Origin: Spirogloea muscicola
Lineage: Eukaryota > Streptophyta > Zygnematophyceae > Spirogloeales > Spirogloeaceae
Assembly: GCA_009602725.1 (NCBI GenBank)
Contig: WELB01000297.1
Location: 6,244-21,228 of the forward strand
DNA length: 14,985 nt
Direction of reading: 5' to 3'
The notes beneath the pieces were generated by a model, which saw only the letters and a program-made list of their open reading frames with translations, was not told the DNA's origin and searched no databases. The translations under genes and the position numbers were made by a program. Shown in pieces: positions 1-8,500 of this stretch (positions are counted from its first letter, which is position 1; the number at the start of each line of letters is the position of its first letter).

Positions 1-3000
1 CCCCGCGCCCCCCCTCCGCGCCCGCATCCCCCCCGCTGCCGCCGTCAGCCCAGCCGGCAATGGCTCCGCCGTCGCCGCCACCACGCCCGCCACGCCCGCG
101 CCAGCAACGCCCCTCCCGGCCCCTGCCGGCGCCTCTGCTCCCCTCCCGCATGACGCCTGGGCCTCCGGCGGGGAGAGCTCCTCGGAGTCCGACGCCGATG
201 GCAGCAGCACGGCAGCCCCGGCCATCGACATCAGCCAGCTGGACACCATGGAGGAGAGTGCCATGGTGCAGGAGGCCTGGCGCCTCCTCCGCGAGTCCGT
301 CATCACCTACTGCGGCCAGCCGGTGACGCCCATCTCCGCTCGCCTCATGCACGGCCCCTGGCCTGCAGTGCCGACGACAACACCTGCTACACACGACCAC
401 GTGCCACTTGAACGTCTGCCTGGCACAGGCATAGCTGAGTATCTTATGCGCCCGCCGCGGAACTCATTTGGGCCAGGTGGGCACGTTGGCAGCCTGTGAC
501 CCCAACGACGAGGACCTCGTGAACTACGACCAAGTCTTCATCCGGGACTTTGTGCCCTCCGGAATTGCCTTCCTTCTGTCAGGGGAGTCGGAAATCGTCC
601 GCAACTTCCTCCTCCACACATTGCAGTTGCAGGTGACTCACGCGGCCCACCACCTGCTCTAGCCAAGTCGTTGAGCACTACTGACAGCATCCCTAGACAG
701 CTTCACTCGTATACTTCCATTCGGTCCTTCTGGATTCTTTTCTGCTCTGTCTCGATGACTCGGCCAAACCCTCTCGCTGCCCCGTTTGGCTGGTGTCAGT
801 CCTGGGAGAAGACCTTAGACTGCTACACGCCTGGTGAGGGCCTGATGCCGGCGAGCTTCAAGGTGACCACTGTGCCCCTTGAGGACGGACCTCCGGGAGC
901 AACAGAAGAGATTCTGTACCCGGACTTTGGCGAGTCTGCTATCGGGCGAGTTGCTCCGGTCGACTCAGGTCCTGGCAGGCAGCCACACTCCAAGACCGTT
1001 GCTAGATACCCTCCTGCTGCTGATAGAAATGTGTTGCAGAAGGAAGGTTTTTCTTGTCATTACGTGCAATTAGCATGCTTGCTTCCTCACACATGCCTTC
1101 GTGTTCTTGAGAGAGTGTAGGCTGCTTGCAAGGGTTTAAAGAGGACATATCTTTTTCTTGACATCAGTAGTCATCATTCTACTGAATGCAGGCTTGTGGT
1201 GGATATTCTTACTGCGGGCATATGGAAAGGCAACCGGTGATTTGTCACTGCAAGGGCGTGTGGATGTCCAGACTGGAATCAAGCTCATTCTGAAAGTATG
1301 CCTGGCTGATGGCTTTGACATGTTCCCCACATTGCTGGTCACGGATGGCTCCTGTATGATTGATCGCCGAATGGGTATCCATGGTCATCCTCTTGAAATC
1401 CAGGTGAGCATGGCAATTCCTCCTTTTCGATACACACCCCTCGCGGCATTGCTAGTGTAAGACAGGCCAACAAGCCACTTGGAATACTGGCCGGTCGAAG
1501 TGGAAACAACCTGTCCTGCATGGGTTGGGCTTGCATTGCAGCTGTTGGCCCTTTGATCATTGTTCCCTGCAATCTTGATCACGATGCACTCTGCAAGATG
1601 GAGATTGATTCTTCTCGCGTTGCTGCGGTCAGAGTGACAGGCACTCTGCTTATATCAGCACTTAAAGACCAAAGCGTAATTGTTGCTGTTCTGTGATACT
1701 GTGGACCTGGCAGGCTCTCTTCTATTCTGCCCTGCGATGTGCAAGAGAGATGCTGATTCCTGGTCAAGCAGGTCTTGAACTCATCCGCAACGTCACCGCT
1801 CGCCTTACGGCACTATCCTTTCATGTTCGAGAATACTACTGGATCGATCTTCGAAAACTGAACGAAATTTACCGCTACAAGACCGAGGAATATTCAGAGG
1901 AAGCCATCAACAAATTCAATATCTACCCGGAACAAGTAAGATCTTGCCCAGCAACTCCCTGAGTACTACTCGGACTAGGTCAAGTAGGCTTGTGTTTGAT
2001 CACCGGTGCCTTTGGTATTGCCGGTGTGGGAAAGTCTACGGACATGCCTGTGTCGTGGCTGGTTTCGTTTCCATTCCTTACTTTGCTACACAGCTGTTCA
2101 GGTTTCACCTTGGCTCGTGGATTGGATGCCAGAAAAGGGTGGTTACTTGGTGGGCAACGTGCAGGTTGGTCCACCTGCTTTAGACAACGTGAATAGTGGT
2201 TGGCCATGCATCTTAGCCAAATGGTCCTGCCTGTCAAGTACCAGGGTCCAGTTGAGAAGTCGATCTGATAAGTGCACCTGACTTTAGCAGACTGAATTTG
2301 GAGCAAGCGAGAGTAACCTAGAGCAATACTTGACACTTGGATGTCTTCTCTATCTGGCTTGCAGCCTGCCCACATGGACTTTCGGTTCTTTATGCTGGGG
2401 AATTTGTGGTCCATCATGAGTTGCCTAGCAAGCGAGAAACAAAGTGCTGCTATTCTAGACTTGATTGAGGCCCGCTGGACTGACTTGATCGGAGCGATGC
2501 CGCTGAAAATATGCTTCCCTGCACTCAATCACCACGAGTGGCGAATCATCACTGGGGCAGATCCCAAAAACACGTACTGTTGTCCCCTCACTTAGGACCT
2601 AGTATCAGCTGCCACCATTTATAGCTCCAATGACAGTTTATGATTGTGTATGACATGCAGCTGATTGTGGGGGAGGGTTGACGCATCTGCTTCACCTGAA
2701 TAAGCAACAGTGCTGAACACGTTCGCCGTGCTGTCATGTGTCAACAGTTGTACTCCCATGGCACTGTTCCACAACCCTTGGTGGTTGATCTTTTGTTGAA
2801 TGTTGTCTTGATGCAGGGAGTGGAGCTACCACAATGGTGGGTCTTGGCCTGTGCTACTCTGGCAGGTCGGTCTTATAACCGCTTATGGCTCTTCCCACCG
2901 GCTATGATCACCGTTGCATTGAGGAAGTTTAGAAACTCAGGGCGGCCTTCTGTAAGTCATCCCAAACGGAGGACTATCTGTTGTGTCCAATCTGCTGGTC

Positions 3001-3527
3001 TCAGAGTAGATATTATTGCCGAGTAGGCAGGGAAAGGCAAGCTCTTGAGTGTCTGCCATCCATGCCGCTACTCTGGCAGTTCACCGCAGCTTGCATGAAG
3101 ATGGGCCGCAAGGATTTAGCACAGCGGGCTGTAGAGGTTGCTGAAAAGCGCCTGCAGCAAGATTGCTGGCCCGAGTACTACGACATGAAGAATGCACGCT
3201 TTGTGGGCAAGAAAGCCCACCTCTTCCAGACTTGGTCAATTGCTGGCTACCTCTGTGCAAAACTCATGCTTCGTAACCCGCAGGTTAGGTCACTTACCTT
3301 CTAATACTTGTTGTTGGACGCTGATACTACCTTGTTACTGGAAAAAGTGCCCCTCTACCAATGATCCATTTTGATGCCTTGAGCAGGCTGTTGATATCCT
3401 CACATGTGACGAGGACTGGAATCTGCTGGAGGCCTTTGCTGCTGCTGGGCTGAAGAAGAGGAGGAGGCGTGCAAGCTCGAACCCCCCACCTTCGTCAGAG
3501 GCCCCCTCGACCCACCAACCTGCTTGA
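1..3527 (+). CDS. CINV: Alkaline/neutral invertase (GH100), 5'-partial, ten exons
   Basis: Hydrolyses sucrose to glucose and fructose at neutral pH; the family acts in cytosol, plastids or mitochondria. My exon model is <2-322, 477-632, 800-968, 1192-1403, 1714-1935, 2102-2164, 2365-2573, 2817-2865, 3080-3283 and 3387-3527 (stop TGA 3525-3527). All introns are GT-AG and the frame stays open for 581 residues. Family blocks appear in order: [125 protein letters not shown] and WPEYYD. The Asp of VDSG and the Glu of WPEYYD are the best candidates for the catalytic acids (inference). The first exon is in frame to the window edge with no certain start; ATG 248 is too close to the catalytic domain to be preferred, and the upstream reading is Ala/Pro rich with an acidic Ser stretch. 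The C terminus carries a basic KKRRRR cluster. Family identity is very sure, and the exon edges nearly so. Confidence 0.95.
2853..3079 (+). repeat. 13-bp direct repeat bounding invertase intron 8
   Basis: GCTACTCTGGCAG occurs at 2853-2865, the last 13 bases of exon 8, and again at 3067-3079, the last 13 bases of the 214-nt intron 2866-3079. Splicing at GT 2866 and AG 3078-3079 restores the conserved [10 protein letters not shown] reading. Both copies encode the LLWQ part of the family block, so either could have been the ancestral coding copy. The other introns whose ends I compared lack such a repeat. The pattern resembles a duplication formed when an intron was gained. Confidence 0.85.
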
Positions 3528-3703
3528 CTTCTTGTTGCCCTTATTGGTCTTCACTTTTTTGACAGAGGCCTAGCTCTTGCGAAGTGACGAGGTCTTTGCT
3601 TTAGATTCCTCATTAGCTAGTGCTTTATTACTCCAGTTATTTAACTCCATGAGTAGCCTATGTTGGCCCCTAAGTGGTGCTGCGAAACAGCAGCAACAGC
3701 CAT

Positions 3704-3721
3704 CCTAGATAGCTATCTAGG
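3704..3721. repeat. 18-bp perfect palindrome
   Basis: CCTAGATAGCTATCTAGG is its own reverse complement, with no loop; symmetry stops at the flanking bases. It lies inside the presumed invertase 3' UTR. It could be a dimeric protein-binding site, an RNA stem or chance. Confidence 0.8.
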
Positions 3722-4266
3722 CTCATTGGGGCTGCATTGTCGTCAGCCCTTGGCGAAGAGTTTATCTTGAACATTTAAGCGCGCAGAGTTGGAGGCGTTT
3801 CCTGGCTTTTTGATTAACCTGGCAGCCTCTTCAGCAACATGCCCATGGTATGCGCTGCATTGGTGCGCAGCCATTTTTGTTCCTCATAATAGCGAGAGTG
3901 TACAGACATTCCCATTTCTAGGAGGAACTAGTTGTCGAAGGCATGGTAGACTAATGGTTGTCACATTTTTTTGGGCCTTGAAGGGTATGATGCAGTGCCC
4001 AGCTACTGGTTTGGTCGTGTTATATGTGCTGAATGTAGAAATACGGTGAATCAGTGGGTTGGTAGAATCACCCATTCCGCTCATTCTGCTAGGCCGATGA
4101 GAGTCTCCCCAGACAAGGGAGGCCCCGGCAGATAGACAGGATAGGCCCAAACAATCTTGTGGCTCTGTGCGGGGCAAGGCGGCATTGCGTGCGCGGCGGC
4201 TGTGTGCGCTGCGGCAAGACGTTGCTGTGTGTGCCGCCAGGTGGAGCTAAGTGCTCGCCGGCTGTG

Positions 4267-4271
4267 TGTAA
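4267..4271 (+). terminator. TGTAA polyadenylation signal candidate (invertase)
   Basis: TGTAA in the context GTGTGTAATC, 740 nt after the invertase stop and the first such pentamer on this strand after the stop. TGTAA is the usual chlorophyte poly(A) signal. A later copy at 4652-4656 is an alternative, which would put the 65-nt intron-like segment at 4516-4580 inside the 3' UTR. Confidence 0.5.
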
Positions 4272-4311
4272 TCAGGCAACCCTTTGTGTTACCCTGAAGT
4301 CTTTGTGACCT

Positions 4312-4604
4312 TTGTCTGCATCTGCATCTGCATCTGCGCCAAGACGCGGACGGTCTGCTGGTCCTCCCACATCAAGACAGGAAGTGGCTGTTAGACGTGA
4401 AGGACAGGTACAGGATGTAGATCGTGAACAGCAGGTTCAGGTTGCAGGACAAGGAAGGCGAGGGCAGGCGGAGCAAGAAAACTTTCAATTTGGACAGCTG
4501 GTCCTTGTCCTGTTGGTGAGCACCCCCCCACTGCCCAGTGACTCGAAGCTTCTCCTACAATCCTTGCTCGCTACTCGCAGGAGTGTTGGCGATTACATCC
4601 CTAG
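4312..4604 (+). other. Weak candidate small spliced unit in the intergenic space
   Basis: An open frame runs from the TCTGCA repeat to 4515 and reads as a Gln/Arg/Val-rich peptide (for example REQQVQVAGQGRRGQAEQ). It then meets a good donor, GTGAGC at 4516, and an acceptor CTACTCGCAG ending at 4580, giving a 65-nt intron; the frame would stop at TAG 4602-4604. There is no ATG at its beginning (it opens with TTG), and I recognise no family. It may be a non-coding transcript, a spliced 3' UTR of the invertase gene, or chance. The coding signal is weak because the region is a degenerate CAGGT-like repeat. Confidence 0.2.
4315..4337 (+). repeat. Hexanucleotide microsatellite (TCTGCA)n
   Basis: Just under four perfect copies of TCTGCA. 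In the frame that stays open it gives alternating Ser-Ala. It lies just downstream of the likely invertase poly(A) signal. Confidence 0.85.
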
Positions 4605-5025
4605 TCGTAAGTCCTTAACGCCGACGTGATGCCCATGTCAACGCATGCTCTTGTAAGCACATACTTAGACGGTGATCCTGCATTGTGATCGATATCAAGT
4701 GTATTCAGTCAACCACTGCTGCATAGTGTGGCCCCTTAGGGAGCGCAACTCCATAAGTATGTGTTGAGTGCAATACAACAGGCCATGACTCGTCACTTCG
4801 CTTGGGTGTATAGATGCCACAATGCAAAGGCAGGTAGTGACCCTCCGCTGTCTCCCTCGATACATCAAGATGCAACAGCATCAGACGATCCATCTCACAG
4901 AGCCAGTATGAGCAGTCGTTGCCACGGCACTGGCACTGTTGACAAACATCGTGGAAACATATGACAGGGCTTGCACCCGAGCGTCATGCAAGCACAGCAG
5001 CACAGGCTCTCCCCCGCGGGAAAGC
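4605..5025. other. Intergenic stretch, nothing recognised
   Basis: No conserved protein block, RNA gene or repeat could be seen on either strand. It lies between the likely ends of two convergent transcripts. A TGTAA at 4652-4656 (plus) and another on the minus strand at 4597-4593 could be alternative poly(A) signals. Confidence 0.4.
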
Positions 5026-5030
5026 TTACA
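5026..5030 (-). terminator. TGTAA polyadenylation signal candidate (RLT gene)
   Basis: TTACA on the plus strand, so TGTAA on the minus strand, about 540 nt after the RLT stop at 5570. Same signal type as on the facing gene. Confidence 0.45.
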
Positions 5031-5569
5031 CGTGGTCCTTACCAAGCCCAAACACTAGACATTAAAAAGAAGAAAGACTCTTCCAGTAGAGGGCGATGGC
5101 TGTGATTGGGCAGCCCAGAAAAAGGACTGAACAAGACAAATTGAGGTGGTAGGCTCAAGAGAAAGCGTTGCATTGAGAGCATCCGGGGATGGAAAGGGGC
5201 AGTTTCAGGTGATGGTCCATCTGGTGCTACGTGACAGCTTGCATGTGGGGCTAGGGCGGCTGCCTGTGCTTCAATGCCTGCTTAGACCTCGCTGCGAAGT
5301 CCTGAGCCGTCTCTTGCTCCTGATTGCTGCAAGACTCTGCGAAAGCTATCGGCCAAATCGCTTTTGATCAAGTGGGCTAAACACCCGCTTCTGCAGCAGT
5401 CCTCCACCACATGCATGTGTCAGGCACTTGCTGAAACGTGCATTTCATCGGTGTCATTCAGACAACGAGACTGAGGTGCAAAGCCAGCTACTAAAGCAGG
5501 CATAACATGGACACTCGAGTATACTAGCACCTCCACCGGTAGTCGCCCATCAATTGAATGTATAAGTGA
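5031..5569 (-). other. Probable 3' UTR of the RLT gene
   Basis: Sequence after the TAG stop (5572-5570) on the minus strand with no credible coding frame on that strand. The 73-codon plus-strand open frame at 5146-5367 has no ATG-based context or family resemblance and is treated as chance. Confidence 0.45.
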
Positions 5570-8500
5570 CTATGTACTTTGATCTGTTTGTTCCTCAGAG
5601 TTCTCAGCTTCAGGGCTCATGGACAGCGAATGTGACGAACTCGACTGCAGGCGTTTGCTAGCTCGTCTACTGCCATTCTGCCAACCAGCTCTCCTGGACT
5701 GCCCGATCATTGCCCTTGCTCCCCTTCCTTCATGTCCTTCCTCTGAGGCTGACGCCTTGACTGGGTGGTGGTCGACCACCCTGCTTGACACACAGCACTG
5801 CCCGCCCACCTTAGCTTCATCACCATCACCCTCCTCAGTGGTCTGGCGACTACTGTCTTTAGCAGATGACGATTCCCCTTGTCTCCTCCTGGCATTTACA
5901 TCAGTATAGCCCCCTTCGTTTCCCTCTTCACCCTCCTCCTCCGCTTCGTTCTCATCATCCTCGTCTTCCTCCTCCAGCTCCTCCTCCATGTCCTCCTCCT
6001 CCTCGTCCTCCTCGTCCTCATCGTCCTCGTCGTCCTCGTCCTCCTCCATCTCCTCCTCCTTCGCACCAAGTCCTTCTTCCTCATCATCCTCCTCGACGTT
6101 GACCTCCTCACTGTCATCCTGCTCCTCCGACTCCTCCTCAACTACCACGAGCTCTTCATCCTCATCCCCACCTTCCCCAGCTGCTGACATGGGCTCGCCA
6201 TCGTCCCACTCAGGGCCCTCTGCGCCTCTTTCTGATGGCAGCTCGGCACCCCTGGCAGGGAACCACAGCCTCTCAGCCAAAGGCTGCTTAGCTGCTCCAC
6301 TACTGCACCCCTTCTCCCATCCACTTCCAGGTGCCACCCTACCGCCCCTGCCTCGACCTTGTCTCCCTCCTTGTACACATGCTCGCCCCCTGCCTCTCCC
6401 CGTGCCTTTGTCTCTTCTTCCCCTGCCAGATCCCTGCGCCTCGCCTCCTGCGGCCTCGTCAGCAAGCATCAGCAACAGATCTTGCTTGACAACTGCTGGC
6501 CCACCGCTGCCCCTGCTCGCTCCACCATTGTGTCCTGCCCACTCCCTGCCACTTGTGCTGATGTCGTCTTCATTGGTAGGCCCCTGAGAACGTGAAGCAG
6601 ACAACCTGGGCTCAGCCGCTGCTGACCTCTCTCATGCTAGACAATGAAGTGTGCCTTCAGATGAGGAGCCGAGGGCAGGATCCACACAGGGAGTACACAA
6701 AACAGATGGAAGAGATTGGAGGGAAAGAGACATGGCAGAGAGGGGGGGGCAGGGGGAGTAGTATGGGGGGGTAGGACTGCCCAAGCGATGTAATTTGACC
6801 TTCCAAACCTGAACTTGGAGGTGCAAGTCGACCAGAAAATGCACATGTCATATCTGACGTTTCGCTTACCACTGCGTGGACTAGATCCCGTAGTCCAGGA
6901 TCCGCCTGTTCAAGGTCCAGTCTAGGTTGCTCACTTGGACCTTCTCCCTCCCCTGGAGACTGGAGCTTGTAAGCAACAGCACTGTCAAGCGCATGCAGGC
7001 GCAGCAACAGGGCTGCCATTGTTGGAGGGGACACAAGATAGGCAGCACGTGTGCCACGATAAAGAGACTTCTCCATCCGCCTCCTCTTCTTCCATTGATG
7101 GACATAAGTTGACGGTAGCAGGTTCTGAGGAATAGTCCCCTCCAGCTCGTCCAAGCACTGCAAACAATGCAAGATATTCCTCATGTTCAGCCTCAGGTCA
7201 AGAGAATAATGGCATTGAGCAGGGTGGTTGCAAGCAGTAGCTTGTGCATTGCCCATCTGGGTGCAGAGAACCCAACATAACTTTGACATGACCAGACTGC
7301 TTTACGCAACACCCGGCTCTTGCGCGCTAATCGAGGGCACAAGAGCTCTGCACGCTGGCACACTCGGAGCCAGTGCTATTGTGGCGACAAACAACATGGC
7401 TTTGCAATGAAGTCCATACTTGCTGTATCTGCGGCACTGTTGTGGCCCGCTTCAGCTTGCGCCGCCAGTCCAGCCTTTGACCTTGATCCCAGCTGGTCAG
7501 CATGCTACGCTTTGGTATCGCATCCTGCCAATTGTCAGCTCACTGGAGCAATTGACAAGTGTTGTGTATACATCTTGCAATACTACAGCTCATGCTGCAC
7601 TACCAAGCGTGTGCTGACATGTTGCATGTTCTCAACAGCGTCACTTCCTGAGGCATCCCAGCATAGCTCCCTGTGGGATTACAGTGGTGCTGTTTCGACT
7701 TTCACTGACCGTCACTACTTCGCAGGACAGGCTTGACTGATCAAATATGGCGTAACTGGAGGGCCAAACTGAAGAGCTGCACGTGGCGCCGCGCTTACCA
7801 CAATGTCACTCAGCAATGCCTTGGCCAGTGTAAACTCTTTGAGTCCGGCTGAAGCTACTGGGTCCTGCACACCTGTGCAGGACACATGGCACCTCCTATT
7901 GGCTGGTGCCGAGGTGGTCTCGTGACAGTTTCGGCAGTGGTACTCCATTCTGGACCACCAGCCTTCCTGACACACGTCACACCTCTGACGAGAGCTTGGG
8001 GGCCCGCGCCTCCTGGGGCGGTCAGCCAAGATGGCGATCAGCGCCCGGGACTGGGTGCTTGGTTCAAGGCCCAAATCTGCCTCTGGGGTCTGGTCCATCT
8101 TGATTGGCCGGCGCATAGCCAAGCGAACCCTGCTCAGATGCCGAGTGAGTTCATAGTGCAGGGCTGCTTCACGAGCGCCCCTCTGGTCCAGAGCTTCGAG
8201 CAGCGCATCCAATGCCTAGACGAAACAGGCGAGAGCAGATCAGTGACAGCGGTGACTGACTTTCAACCGGGCTCCCTCTCTTGCTACAATCGATAGCAGC
8301 AATGCAGGTCTCTGCCAACCCGCCAGACTTGGGCCCCCACCCTTGACACACAAGTCCCTGAGCCAGTATAGAGAATGCTATCCCCACTGCCATGACCCTA
8401 GCGCCTCACACCTTCTCCTCCTTGATAGCAGCCCATAGGCCCTCCGCTTTCTCCACGTATATGACGTCCCATCCTGCTGACAGAGTTGCCTCAGCGGACT

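Larger units (their letters stand above)
3528..4285 (+). other. Probable 3' UTR of the invertase gene
   Basis: About 740 nt after the invertase stop without a convincing coding region; open frames here are short and resemble no family I know. The first plus-strand TGTAA after the stop is at 4267-4271, so the 3' UTR plausibly ends 10-20 nt beyond it. Long 3' UTRs closed by TGTAA are usual in chlorophytes. The end at 4285 is an estimate. Confidence 0.5.

Noticed and set aside
1980-2528. Minus-strand open frame of 182 codons
   Set aside because: Antisense to invertase exons 6 and 7 and their introns; no recognisable domain.
5146-5367. Plus-strand 73-codon frame in the intergenic region
   Set aside because: No family resemblance, no splice or promoter context, antisense to the probable RLT 3' UTR.
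5988-6587. Plus-strand open frame of 199 codons with long poly-Ser
   Set aside because: It is the complement of the Glu/Asp-rich and RG-rich last exon of the RLT gene; it has no family resemblance and the minus-strand frame is supported by homology.
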